A stretch of 64,000 bases of DNA. It comes from Owenia fusiformis (Eukaryota; Annelida; Polychaeta; Sabellida; Oweniidae). This document shows positions 12,602-25,500 of the stretch, piece by piece (the stretch's first letter is position 1; the number at the start of each line of letters is the position of its first letter). The notes under the pieces were generated by a model. That model did not search any database. It was given only the letters and a program-made list of their open reading frames with translations, and had not been told where the DNA came from. The stretch spans positions 41,263,366 to 41,327,365 of the forward strand of contig CAIIXF020000001.1 in the NCBI GenBank assembly GCA_903813345.2, written 5' to 3'. Made by a program: the position numbers and the translations under genes.

Positions 12602-12646
12602 TTATCCCGTGCCAGGACTATAGTCTATAGTCCTGGCACGGGATAA
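12602..12646. repeat. perfect 22-bp palindrome with 1-base centre
   Basis: The arms TTATCCCGTGCCAGGACTAT plus AG and their exact complement are separated by a single T. With 22 paired bases and no mismatch it could extrude a cruciform or form an RNA hairpin. No gene is attached. Confidence 0.75.
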
Positions 12647-13620
12647 GATAAATGTTGTATAAATTTTAAGAAATAGAGTTTCTCTGTATAAAGGGATGAT
12701 TTAAAAGTATATCTGGTCAAAGTGTCTTTTACTGGGAAGTATTTTAGCCCAGATAAAGAATGTTATACCAGATACAAATACACATATCAAAGACTAAACA
12801 TACACTTCTGGTAAAGAGGGGAGATGTCAACGCGGTAGCCTGATAGTCGCCCCAGGGTATTTTAACATAAAGGGACTTCCTAGGGGGGTACAGGGGCCTA
12901 CCAGGAAGGTTCCTTTCAATTTCAAATGAGTTGTAAACCATAGATCTATTTTTAAATGTTAAGGTTTTAAATTATATTCTATTCAAGTTCTATCACTGTT
13001 AAATTATATATCTGCTTTATATGGGCTTATTAGCCTTTTGCAGATTATTGACATAGACATACAGACATAAAGTGTGCTGAAGGCGCAAAAACTTTAGTTT
13101 GCATCACTTATGGACTCAGAACTGCTCCGAGATAAAAATTCATCCAAGATGTGGTATATATATTGTTCCGGTTCATCCACTGATATGAAAATGCTCAATT
13201 TGATACAGACGTGATTAGTCTCACCTCAAATGTGTAAAAATATGCAATAATTTTTGGGATATTCCTTGCGAGCCCATTTCTCTCTTTATATGATTGCTAT
13301 AACATGGATAATCATTTTTATACTCTCAATATTGATCATTTAAAAGTGCAGTGCCCATTTCCAGTAGGCTGCCATCTTTTTCTCTTACTTACTTAGAAAG
13401 TGATGATGGCTCTCAACTAACTTGCCAAGAACAGTATAGGAAAGTAGCACAAAATCACCTACCATTTGTGCAAAATCATTTTTGGGGCGTGTCAACTTGA
13501 AATAAAACAAGATATTATCTGAAGAATTAGTTATAGACATTACTGATTGAATTTGACATTTCAAAACATTTTCCCATGTTTCGTTAAATATGGATAGTAT
13601 AATAATGGTAATAGCTACTA
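12647..13620. other. gene-free stretch
   Basis: No supported gene or repeat boundary. Short open frames only. Confidence 0.4.
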
Positions 13621-14217
13621 CAGGGTGGGCCAAAAAACACCACTTTTTTAATTTTTGATACAAAATCATAATTTGCATACCAAATAAAACTTCAGGTTTT
13701 TATCAAGCCAAGGATCATGAATTATACACTTTTACTTGAATAAAATATGTCACCAGTGTCTCACTTCAACATGTGGTGTGCCATGAGGAATAAGCATAAT
13801 TTGCAAAATGTTCCTGAACTGATACGGCCTGATGATTGCCAAGTTTATACCCCTGATGCAAACCCCAGTGAGTATAGGGTATGGGAAGGTCTCCAGGAGA
13901 TTGTATGAAGGCACCCAATCTAGAAAATTGCTCTACTAAAGCTGGCAATTAAGACAGGTTGAAAAAAACTTTGCTAACATTTCATTGATACTGCTATATC
14001 AGCAAGGAGACTATAACTAAAATATATCATTAAATAGGGTGGCGGACCAATTGAACTCCTCTTTTAGATCAAATATACTTCAAGTTGAAGGACTTGTTAC
14101 ATTATATTATAACTAAGAACTCCTGGCACTATATAACTGCAAAATTTGGGGTATGTAGGTTGAAAAATAAAAAGTTGTGTCTTGAAAAAAAGGTGGCGTT
14201 TTATTTGGCCAACCCTG
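13621..14217. mobile_element. mariner-type MITE, 597 bp, TA duplication
   Basis: The termini are CAGGGTGGGCCAAAAAACAC at the left and the complement of a near-identical end at the right (GGCGTTTTATTTGGCCAACCCTG). TA flanks both sides (13619-13620 and 14218-14219). CAGGGTG-type ends and TA duplication are typical of Tc1/mariner. No transposase motif was recognised in the interior. Confidence 0.7.
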
Positions 14218-14696
14218 TATATCACAACAGAAATGGGCTTGCAAGGAACATTCCTTTAAAGACTGATTGGTACTTACATTTTTAATTTATCTGTGTGTGA
14301 ATTTGACAGCAAAGGCCACACTTCATTTTTTACAAATAATTTGGTATGTTCATTGAAACTACAAACCTTTACCATATGTCTTTTAGATTAAAAGTAGAAT
14401 AAGAGATAGAAAGCAGGCTTTCTTAAATGTCGTTAAATTCAATATTCTCTTATGTATGACCTGTTTAAAAAATAAAGAAATTCAGTACTGTTATACACTG
14501 ATAAGACATTTATTCATTTATTTCTGGTATAATAGCACTGTACATGTTATACATGAATTACAGTTAATCAAAGTTACCAAAATATATACAGGAACTAAAT
14601 TACAACATAAAAATAAAATACCATTACCAGCTGATAGATGCACAATATAATACATATTTTAATATAAACACAAGTTTGTCTTTTTCTTCATTCAAT

Positions 14697-14862
14697 CACT
14701 GTACTTCTACTTAATTTGGCGGCCGTTTTAATTGTAAAAAGTCCGCCAAATTAAGTGGCCACCAAATATATATTGCAAGTCCGCCAAATTAAGCAGCCAC
14801 CAAATCTTCAAAGCAGCAAATCTGCCAAAATAAGTAACGCAAAATTAAGTTGAAGTACAGTA
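14697..14862. mobile_element. MITE (TACTGTACTTCTACTTAATT family)
   Basis: The ends are inverted, CACTGTACTTCTACTTAATT and AATTAAGTTGAAGTACAGTA. The inside contains three copies of a GCCGCCAAATTAAG-like motif. A shorter relative lies at 4881-4953. Confidence 0.6.
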
Positions 14863-16853
14863 TCAGATTTTCTCCGAGCTCCATAGTAAAAGGTCAAATG
14901 TGTTCCCCCAGCCTCATGGTAAAGATTCGTGGTCGTTATTTGTAATTTACCTTAATTTGGAACTTATGATGCTTGATTTTTAATGACCTAAATCCCTTAC
15001 ATAAACTGACTAAAGATGTGAAAATTCCCTCAAAATGAGTTCATTGGTTTGAAAGTACTTTAGATTAATGGTATATGGATGGCCACATAACGGTCGACCT
15101 GAATACTGAAATACCAGCAAATCTAGTGCAAATCAGGAGTTTACATGCAAAATGTCACCACCTGCCATTTGTTGCAGACACCAAATGTCAAATGCCGATC
15201 ACCAAACACCATCCACAAAATCCCATAATTTGTAATCACGGTAATGGATATTGCCTAGAATCTGAACATGTTAATGACGTGTGCAGATATGTTCATGTTA
15301 TGCAGTTACATAAATTACCAATATGTTGACATATTTATATAACATGTCTATTAGCCTATAGAACAAAATGGATAAAAAGTCAATCTGATTATAACTTCTT
15401 TCATATACTGTGGAGTTTATAGATGCCAGACACCCAATGCCAAATAGTAAAGGCCATAAAAGGTAGGCCTATAATACAAGAAATTAATCAAATCAAAGAG
15501 AAAACTTGATTACACATTGATAACATTGCTACAGTATTAAAGAAACTTATTATTGCACAACTGTTTTTGATGGAAATTGCACATTTCAAGAGGTCTTTGA
15601 TTTAAAAGTCCTTATAAAATCAAAACCAAAGAATCAATGAAAAGGAATATTGTGTGTTACACTATGTACATTATACTACTGTACATGTTATCTAAGAATT
15701 ATGCTATTTATGTAACTGAATACATCAGTGATTTCCCAAGGATTTTATCAAAGGGGCGCTAAATCTTAATACCAGTATTTTGGTCAAAATATCTTGATTT
15801 CACATTGTTAGCAAGCTGGAAAAGGATTTTCAAAAATGTGGCATGTACTGCAATTTTCAGATTTTCAAAATGGTGAAGCACCTAGTTATTAATATAGTAC
15901 TGAGGAGATTACTTGTATGTACAATATACATTATGGTTCCTGCCCTGTGACCCAATGAACCAGACCCATAGATGCAACACCATGACAAGTTATAACAAGA
16001 ATCATCATATCAATATACTGTTTTGACATTTACAGAGCCATTATACTTCTTATGCTATCAACAATTTGTTGAAAATAGTAAAATTGCCCAAGAATGCATA
16101 CTTTTTCCAAAATCATCCTTTTAATAAAAGCTAGGAACGTAAGTTAGAAACTTCAGGCAAAGATAAGAATTGCAGCGTATTTCGGAACTTGCCTTCAGAA
16201 CTCAGAAATGGGATCTAATTGGCTTACTCAAATAATAAAATTCACATTGTTTCTTATAAAATTTGAACCAAATCAGTTGGTATATAAATTGCCAAAGGTT
16301 TCATTTTTTATGCACCTGCAAGTGAAATTGGAACTCAATCTGTTCACTAGTATTCGATTTATCAAGTTAACTTTTTTTATGAAAGATGGTGGCCATTTTG
16401 AATTGAGCAGCCATATTGAAATTTTTTTCGACTTTTCCCATAATAACCAAAAGATTTTAACCAGAATTTGAGTTATCATCGCCTGGACAAATGAATGAAC
16501 AGGCAGCTTCTCTATATCCCTAGCGAACTTCATTTGGTGGGATCATAATAAATTATCAATATTCTGATCTTCAGATGCCCATATAGCCTTGCCCAAGTCG
16601 GTCTCTTTTACATATCTTGATTTCTATTATGACCGGCAGTAATAATTCAAGATCAGATAAGTAAAAAATACTGACTTGGGCAAGGCATATAAATACTACA
16701 AATACTAAAATTGAACAATTGGTTGAAAATCATAACATTTTCCAGATATACAGGAATATTTGGTCAACCAAATCTTTAGCTAATCTTAATCCATAAAAAT
16801 ACCCGCAAGTACCTCTAGGCACCTTAAATGTTTTGAAATATTCCATATTCATT
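14863..16853. other. zinc-finger gene 3' flank with one hairpin repeat
   Basis: No exon is supported. An inverted pair at 16581-16690 (ATATAGCCTTGCCCAAGTC, complemented at the right) forms a 110-bp MITE-like hairpin. The 3' untranslated region of the zinc-finger gene must lie here, but no clear poly-A signal close to its stop was found. Confidence 0.4.
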
Positions 16854-17296
16854 TCAAATGGTGGAATTATGCAATTCATGAGAATAAGAGGTCAAGTTTA
16901 CAGGTTTTGCTTGTTCCATATTGGGGAGTAAAGAGTCCACATAACTTCCTCTCTGGTTCTCCACTTTTGGGTTTAACTTCAATCTGGCATTATGATCAAA
17001 GTTCATTGACGTGTCCTGCATTTCAAAACTCTGTCCAAGTTTAATTGAGGGGCTTGTGAGGGCATCTTTCTTCATCATTCCAACCGTACTGACTTTATGG
17101 ACATTCTTGATGTGTTTTGTGAGGTTTTCACGAAATGTTGTGGAATAGTCACAAATTGGGCAAGGATGTTTTGTCCCATCATGAATCTGCATATGTCTGT
17201 CCAAGTAAAGTTTTAGGTGTGACACGTAGGGGCATTGTGGGCAGGGAAATGTACCTCTGTTCTTGTGGTAGCGTTTGATATGGTAGTTCAAGTCCG
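16854..17296 (-). CDS. zinc-finger gene last exon (end of finger 11, fingers 12-13, tail)
   Basis: The acceptor TTTCAG joins the G left by exon 3 to give Ala. The reading continues ADLNYHIKRYH, completing finger 11. Two more fingers follow (CPQCPYVSH..., CPICDYSTT...), then a tail of about 80 residues without fingers and a TGA stop. Confidence 0.9.
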
Positions 17297-20200
17297 CTGA
17301 AACATTAAATGAAGCCAGATTAAAAGCAAAAATTGCTTATGTTGTTAGTAACTCATATTTAGGGGTCATTTCAAAGTAATCTTGCACACATTGATTTTTA
17401 AATAAAGTACTGTACAAGTGTGAAACATATCAGACAGTGCCCTAAGGGCTCTAAAGCAAAAAGAATGTCACTTTAGTTTTAGGCCTGAGAACTTTTCACA
17501 TCGAGAGGTTTGGACACAAGGGGAGTTAATAAAAAACATAACTGAAATTACTGTTCACATTGGGATGTGCTCTTTGTACATAAGCAAGACTGGTATGGTC
17601 TCTGGTCAACCCCCACCTGATACTGTTTGATATGGGGGTAATAAATGTAGTGGTAACAAAATAATACATGCTCCCTGACGTCATTATGAAACTAATATAA
17701 GTCATGCTCTTGAGTCGCCATGCTTTATGTTTAACAATTGTGCAATAAAGGGACAAGACTATATTCTTACTAACCTGTTGTTTTATAGAACTTCTGACAT
17801 TCAGGGCACTGATACGTCCTTTCATTAGAATTGTGGTGTCTCAGAATATGAATCTGCAGCTTACTCTTGCTGTACGTCTTGTAATTATCACAGTGTTGAC
17901 AACTCAACGCCTCTCTTTTTGACGTCACTGTGTTGTGGGAATGAAGCATATGCTGGTCGAGGGACGCGCGTGATTTCACAGTATGGGCACAGATAGTGCA
18001 CATGTGGACGTCATCATCCATTCCCATGTGTTTGCGTTGAATATGTTGGGTTAATGTTATTTTGTGTTTATACAGCTCACCACAGTCTGGGCACTGGTGG
18101 GGTTTTATGTCCCCTAATGTGTGTTTATTTTTTATGTGAGCGTTCATATTTGCTTTAAGAACACTGTTGCCACATATCTCGCATACAGATCGTGGTCTGA
18201 ATTGTTTGGTTTTACACAGTCTCTTATGAAGCTTAAGATTTCTGAATAAGTTTGTTTGATATTCGCATTGGTCGCACTTAAACATTGGGATGTATTCTGG
18301 TTGTTCTAGATTGTGCGCCTTCGTCATGTGAATGGCCATTCTTATGAGGCGAATATTCAGAATCCTTGGGTTCTTCAGCACTTTCTTGTCCTTCACCTGA
18401 TTCTGAACTTGACTGAAATCACAATATGGACACTTCATCTCCCTTTTACCAGTCAATAAATCTACAGTTTTTGTGTGATCTGCCCGAACATGATTATGAA
18501 ACTGTTTTTGGTCATCAAAGTTTTGTTCTTTTGTGGGTTCACAGAGAAAGCACTTGTAGCTTTTAACATTTCTTAGTCCATGCAGGTTGTTAAGATGGAT
18601 CAGTTGGTTGTGTTTTTGAAGGTCGCGAAGTGTAAAAGGAATGTATGGACACTCTGGGCAGTTTTCCAAGAAAACATCATCAGGAACAGCTAATTTGTGT
18701 TCATCACGCATGTGCTTTATCAGCATCAGATAAGCAGCGAAATAAGGCATCTTTGACTCCTGGTGGGACGTGCATTGAGAGATAAATGAGCAATCAAAAC
18801 AGTTTAGCCTTTCCTCATCAACAGCATGCTCTACTTTTATATGGACTGACAATGCACCAATTGTTGAAAATCTACATTCTGTTTCTCTGCATAACATACA
18901 CATAAACTTCTTATCTAAAGGGTATTCAACACTGAAAGACACATCCGTATTATTATCCACAGTTTCATCAAGATCTTCTTCGTCATCCTCTTGATTGGAC
19001 AAATCCTCATCTTTCAATTTTATTTTGATGGGGGTTTGCTTTTTGGATTTCCTTTTACGTTTTGTACTTGTAACCTCATTGTCTGATGTTTCTTTTTTCT
19101 TGATCAATGTCCTTTTCTTTCTGGGTTTCTTTGGAGAGATGGTGATTTTCAAAGGTTCTGTTGTTAGACTCATGTGGTTAGCATTAACTATTTCAGCTTG
19201 ATCAGTACTAGTGTCATCAATTGATTGATGGATGTGATCTTCGGCAAGTTTTTCCTGTTGAGACTTTGACAGATCGTCAGCTGTCATTGAGCAAAATGAT
19301 TTTAAAATTTCCAAATTTTCATTAGGGGTTGTCTGTATGTTACCATACTCATCCATAGAGTCATTGGTTATCTGTTCTTTCTTGACATGTGAGAGGAGAT
19401 AATCTTCATTGCTCTGGTCCAGAGTGTTGTGTAATACTTCAAGCAGATTGATCCCAAGCTTCTCCACTCTGAAAATGTTACAAAAGTGTTTAATTTATTT
19501 TTAATGAAAACATACGTGGGGTGATCAATAAGTAATGGATGCTTTTTCACACAGATGCTTTTTATAGACCAATCCCTTCGATTTTCTTACCAGTGATACA
19601 TCATTCAATTATAAAATGTTTTCGTAAGTCTGTAAGCAGAAGGAATTTATCTGGATATTAAGTGAAATTATATGAAAAGTCAAAGTCACTGTTTTCAATA
19701 GCTTTTACTCAAAGCATTGTTGGACTTCAAACAGAAGTGAGAGTTACCCACTTGCATGGAGTACATTATTTTCTTTGGTATAACGAAAAATTCTCATGAA
19801 AAAAATAAAACTGTTAGATTTTCTTAGTATTTTTACAAAATAATATTGCACCTGAGAAACTGAATACACTTTTGGATACCTTTGAAATTGGCTTCAACAA
19901 CTGAAAGTTTAAGTTGCATTCCATAACTAAAAACCAAACTTGGCTTCAACAATCAAAATTTACCATGTTTTATTAATTAAAATTGTTACAAACCTGCCAT
20001 TGGATATGTTGAGGATGAGAGCTTGAAGTAGAGTCTCAATGATTTCAACCACCCCAATATAATGAACAGGCAGTACGGTTCCCATCATCCCTTGAAGCTC
20101 CAATGCCTACAACATAAGGAAATGTAGAGACATAACACATAGTATACTAACAGTATACATTGTATCCAAAACGCCCAGTTGGGTCTCTACACCTTATCTA

Positions 20201-21851
20201 GATACTGACTGGACTGTGGGGCGTTTTGGAAGACAACAGGGCGTTTTAGTCAATTTCGAACAGTTGCGTAGGATTTTTCAAAATTGCTGCGTTTCATGTA
20301 ATAAATATGTTGATGCAGCGATGGAGGGTTGTAATAGGAGTCCTTGCGCAGAACATGGGGGAGAGTGATCGAAGAACTGGCGAGATATCAAGAATTATGG
20401 TTGAAATCTCTGAGGATTTGCAACTTCATCACATCTGGGGACCAAAACGCCACTAAAACGAGGGACTTTGTAAACAAAAGCAATGTCTCGACTGAAAGGT
20501 ATTTCTGTGAAGGTTTTAATGGAATAAGTTTGAGGAAAAAAACGGTGTAGTGTGAGACTCACAATCATTGATTTTCCAAAGACAGGGTAGATTTGAAATC
20601 CAAATTAACGGTTTTGCGGTGCGTTTTGGTTTCGATACGCCCCGGTGAGTTAGGACCATGTGATGGCAGTAAGTTTCAAAAGCAACATTGACTCAAGTCC
20701 AAGAAAAGAACAATATTTTTTCGAGGTCTCCTCTGCCGAAGGCAGCGCAAAGTACGAGTGTAGGGACTACTTTGCGGGAGACCTTGAACAATTGATCACG
20801 TTTGCTGCTTTAATAATTCACTTCTTCACCTCCTTCCACCTTGATTTAAACCATGCGATCAAATTTTGGTTTTTAAGGTCAGGGTGCACTTTGATGAAAT
20901 TTCATGACCATGTACTATTTTCAGATAAACATGACTCACTCCACACATCATTCTTGCACAAAAGATATATTAGTGTACCTAGACTATTAATTGAGGGTTG
21001 ATAATTCTTCAGAATGTTTGACTATCAGTGATTTACTTTTCAAAATTGCAAAAAAATTCTAATATGCACCCTGGCCATGAACTCGGAGACACGGGCGGAA
21101 GTCCTGGGAAAAGTTCTCTTTTCTTTGTACAGGATGGACTCCCTGGAATTGGTTTGCCCGAGATAGGAACGTCTTGCCTGTAAAGCACCGCGTCTCTTGC
21201 CGTGTCCGGGCTCAAATGCAAACACTATAATCATTTTTTAGAAAAAATACTGACTCATTACTATATTTTCAAAAGTCCTCAATATAACTTGAAATGAAGC
21301 TAATATTAGCAAAAATTATGTAATGTCTCAAAATGGCATGCTATACACATTCCAAGTCATCTATGACGTCATGGGCTTTCAACTAATTGAAAGCCCATGA
21401 TGACGTCAAACATATATTCCCCCTGCAAAAACCAAATTATCTAGACCTCACTGACTGGTTTAACGTTTCTTCGATCATATGTGACGTCTTAGGCATGATA
21501 CCAACAATAAAACAAACAAGTATATGGTTTCGTTCAGTGCAATTGCTCTTTGGATGAACAGGAATCGGTTATCATAAAGGTGTCTCATAAAACAGTGATT
21601 GGTATAACCAACCGATGGTACCAAGGCCTGGGCTAGGCGACTTTTTGACTGGAGATCTCGACTACGAGGAGTTTGCTGCATTTTCTTGTTCTGAAATTAG
21701 CTTCATGCCTTGACCTCTTGATCCGTGGAATGGAATGGCAATGGCCATGATAAGATTTCGAAATATCTGAATAAAACTTCAACACATTTATTGTTGCATA
21801 TATTACTTTTAAAGCATAAGGTTTTACCTTTAATTTGAAGTCGTCCATCAT
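16854..21851 (-). CDS. C2H2 zinc-finger protein, four exons, 757 aa
   Basis: Minus-strand coding exons are 21851-21828 (starts MMDDFKLK), 20106-19994, 19468-17775 and 17296-16854. All junctions keep frame and have GT/AG sites (2274 nt). The N-terminus (about 1-75) is Leu/Ile-rich and probably helical. Residues 158-196 carry basic clusters (KKPRKKR, KRKRKSKK) that look like nuclear-localisation signals, followed by an acidic stretch. About 13 C2H2-type fingers run from about 236 to 678. Early ones are irregular, with long insertions, and one ends H..C. Later ones are canonical (CPDCGELYKHKITLTQH type). The exon 3-4 junction falls inside the eleventh finger. Linkers are mostly not TGEKP. It is likely a nuclear DNA-binding regulator. 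I cannot assign an orthologue. Confidence 0.88.
17775..19468 (-). CDS. zinc-finger gene exon 3 (acidic/basic region and fingers 1-11)
   Basis: The acceptor ATTTTCAG precedes AGTGGAGAAG. The donor CAACAG|GTTAGT ends the exon. The first base completes an Arg codon begun by exon 2, so the GTG near the 5' end is an internal Val, not a start. The exon encodes residues 46-610. Confidence 0.9.
20107..21827. other. zinc-finger gene intron 1
   Basis: This 1.7 kb intron contains several GCGTTTTGG-type repeats (20170-20640) and the CRE-flanked hairpin at 21364-21408. The open frames on the plus strand (for example 20344-20550 and 20660-21001) have no domain content and no linked exons. Confidence 0.55.
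21364..21408. repeat. hairpin with TGACGTCA at both bases
   Basis: TGACGTCA at 21364-21371 and 21401-21408 brackets an inverted repeat CATGGGCTTTCAA...TTGAAAGCCCATG. A very similar hairpin core (CATGGGCTTTC / GAAAGCCCATG) recurs at 34029-34055, so it may be a small dispersed element. It lies in intron 1 of the zinc-finger gene. Confidence 0.65.
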
Positions 21852-22540
21852 GCAGTTAGATTCTCAACTTACAGTTAAAATGTAAAAGAACCTGGTGCCG
21901 AAAAAACAAAATTTTAGAACCGGAAATCAAGCTACACTATAAAAGCAAACGCAACAAAAACATAGATGCCACAAGTTCGCAAAACATAATCATTAAAAGC
22001 AAGCTTAGAGACATTTAGACTTGAACAGTAATATTTTTGACATGTCTAAGTTTTGTATCAGTGATATAATCAAATTCCATTCATTATTCATGCCTTGCGA
22101 TCATCTTAAAACTATCTCATTGAATCCCCGGGATAACTTTGTTCAAACTTATTCTCTTGTGTTTCGTTCAGAGCGAGGAGTACAAGATAAAATTGATAAA
22201 ACTTTTACAAGTGACTGTTTCTTCATAAAAACATGGTAACTGACGTTTTCATCCAAGATTACGTTGATAGAACAATTATCAGTCTACTGCTCAACTTCTC
22301 TTACTCTGTCGTAACATGCATTTTATGATCATCAATTCACAGCAATGATTTCAAATTCGGCCTACTGTTTGTTTCACTGTACAAAATCTCAGAATTCTCT
22401 TCCTTGTTATATTGCCATTTTCGTTCTTTTTCCCTACAGTAAGAATCCTAGCTTTTACATCAGACTGGTGAAATAAGTATTATCCATTTTATCTTTTCAG
22501 AAACTGGCTGGGTAAAAATAGTTCCGTTGCATGAACAGAC
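21852..22540. promoter_or_regulatory. divergent promoter region between zinc-finger and DENND3-type genes
   Basis: The first codons of the two genes are 689 bp apart and point away from each other, so both promoters, 5' UTRs or upstream exons must share or neighbour this interval. No TATA box is obvious. A TGACGTCA element at 22542-22549 overlaps the DENND3-type start codon. Transcription starts cannot be placed from sequence alone. Confidence 0.5.
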
Positions 22541-25500
22541 ATGACGTCACGTCTCCATAACAGCCTTTGTGAGGCAATGCTGGTTGTCGGACTTGATCAA
22601 TATACAGGCCTCAGACCAGCCCAACCACAGGTAGAAATGCTGCACTTACTTTTTATAAACAATGAAACCTGCATATCAGAAAACCTCTCTTAGCACCTCT
22701 CAATGTAAACACTTTTTCTTGGTCCCAAATTTACTTTCTCTCTTTGACTTAACATGTTTATAAAACTTTGAAATGTGAACACCTAATAATCGTAAAACTT
22801 TTGGCCAGACCCAGATGCATTCGACTGTCTGCCCGTATTAGTTTATTTAAGGCACAAAATGTTTTTCCCAACTGCTACTCCGTTCAGATCAAAAGAGTAT
22901 CTTTTTTGGCTCGTGTTTTCAAGTAGGTGTCATTGATACTCAATGGTATATGCTTTTTAAGCATGGGTCTTCAATTTTCAAGGTGAATGTATTTTAAGTA
23001 GGGGTACTCAATGGTGAATGTACTTTAGAAATCAGAATGTTCCACTTTTACCTTTATTTAGAACATTGTTTTAATATAAGGTCCAAACAAACATGGTTTT
23101 AATTACAAATACAATATGTATAATGCATAAACTGAAGCAGGCAGTCTGACTAACTTTTGAACCTCCATCCAAAAGTATAATGTCAGCGTAGAAGTGATAT
23201 AACCTCAATCAATCCTGTATATTTAACCTGCTTGTTTTAGCCTTGTAATTTATTCATACCTACCAGTCGCTACCCATATACATGTCAATCATTATTCAAG
23301 ATGGACCCCTTTTACACTGACTTGTATGTTTCAGCCACGGAATGCTGTTAAGAACATTGAAGTTCCATTCACACAAGCCTATGAGCCTCAGGTGCTTGCT
23401 GCCATCTCTTCTAATGTTGCTATGTTTCCACAAGCACCAATAAAGATGGACCCCTACTACCCATACTCAGCTGGAGTTACCAGATACAAGTCACAGCAAG
23501 GTACAATTTGTGCCTCTCAGAATTTAGGCAATCGCAAATTCTGCACAATGTTGAAAATCTGTAAAAGTCAACCTGTGAAAAATTTGTTCGCACATTGTCG
23601 ATGAAATGATGAAATATTGTTATATGTGATATTTTGACTGCCCTGAATATTCCTCACCATGGTAGCTATAACCATGCATTTTTAAATGATCAATACTGAC
23701 AATATCAAAACATTTTCTGTAGTTTTTCTAATTATGGAAATTGTATATGGTTGTAGCTACATGTACCATATCAGGGGGAATGATCTGGCAATGCATATCT
23801 CTTTCATCTAGTAGAGAAAACCTTGGTATTCTAAATATTATATTACAATTTGAAAGAAACTCGTTGATCTGTCCAGCATTTGAGCAAACGCATTCTGCAC
23901 CATGTTGAAAATCTGTAAAAGACATGTCACCCTGTGAAAAATTTGTTTGCACATTGTCGAAATGATGAAATATTGTGATATTTTGACTGCCCTGACCAGT
24001 TCTAAATGAAGTTCTGTTACTTTTGAGAACAAATGCAAAGCATACTATTTTGACAAAAATCGGTAAATTTAGGATTTAGCAAAATATTGAGAAAAAACTG
24101 AGGAGATCACTGATACTCTTTGAAGGGGCATTTTCTGCATTTTAGTTTCATTTTGCTTTAGCACTGAAGCAGCCTGGCCAGAGGCCCTCCAGGCGCATCT
24201 CCATGGGCATTATGGGAAGTGGTCACAGAACGGCAGGTCTTGACAGGTCACGAAGGTCAACAATGAGGTCCCGTAGAATGTCTGTTAAGCCCCAGGAGCT
24301 CCCCATATCAACTGAAGTGATCAATTCATTACATGCTTTCTGCTTCCCAGGTACGTATATATATATATAGTAGTAAAAAGATCAAAATAAAACAGCACTG
24401 AGACCATTGTCCTAATTTGGTATTTCTCTTGAAAGCCCATTCTGAGACATTGTACATTGCTTTCCATGCATTAAAAATAGAGCACAATTGAAACGAATCC
24501 GCAGTTGTCTCAATGGCAATCTCATTATCTTTTTTTATTTTTATTTCTTTGGCACTGAACATGAAAATTCTGATTGCAAATTGGGGGATACATTGGACAG
24601 TTCTTATTGTCCAGCCCCTGGAGCCTGGCATAGTGTAGAACCCTTATATGAAAAATAGTCTCTGAGCCTGGCATAGTGTAGAACCCTAATATGAAAAATT
24701 GTCTCTGATTATTAATCATACATTTACATGTATTCAGAAACATTGAGTGTACATGCATCTGTAATGATATCATTCAATGTATGAAGTCAACTTTTATTAT
24801 GTTCCAATATTTCAGACTATGCCTATGTTCACAAGCGGCAACGTAAGGATCGTGTTCACTATTTGGTGCTGACTGATGTGACAGGGGACAGATCTTATGC
24901 TACATGTCTTACATATTACAGACAGGTTCTTATTGAGAAAGTGAGTATAGAAATGAGGAGGATGCGGGCAATAGACCTCAATTTAAGAATTTTGGTTTTC
25001 TGTTCATGGAAGCTAACTATAGTTTTATCAAGCAGAACAGAATACAGAATTTTCATTGTCTTTTTTAGTGCAACATAGGCGTTGTGTTATATCAAAAGTT
25101 GTAGAATATTGAGATAATAATTTCATAATGGTTTGACCTTCCTCCCACAGAATTGTTGATATGCCTGTCACATGAATCAAACCAACTGTTGATACATGTA
25201 TGTCTGTCACATGAATCAATCCAGTTAGCATTCTGAATTAACAACTGTTGATGATTGGACACCATCCAGGCCCATAGCCAGGGGAGGGGGTTCGATGGGT
25301 TTGAGCGAACCCTCCCTGGCCAATTCTTTCAAAATCATGCAGTTTTGACCATTCTGTGCACTTTTTAAGTGATTTTGGCCATTTTTAGACCAAAATTGTC
25401 AAAAGTGAACCCCCCTTGGAAAATCCTGTCTACGGGCCTGCCATGATTAACTGAACTCTATATATGCAGAATTGCAAGCCCTGTGATTAACTTCTTTACA

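Noticed and set aside
15075-15329. 84-codon frame MDGHITVDLNTEIPANLVQIRS...
   Set aside because: It looks the most protein-like of the orphan frames, but has no recognisable motif, no flanking exon and no repeat support. It may be chance.
25289-25315. GGTTCGATGGG resembling a tRNA T-loop
   Set aside because: No acceptor stem, anticodon arm or A/B box pair around it. It is part of the hAT-like MITE.
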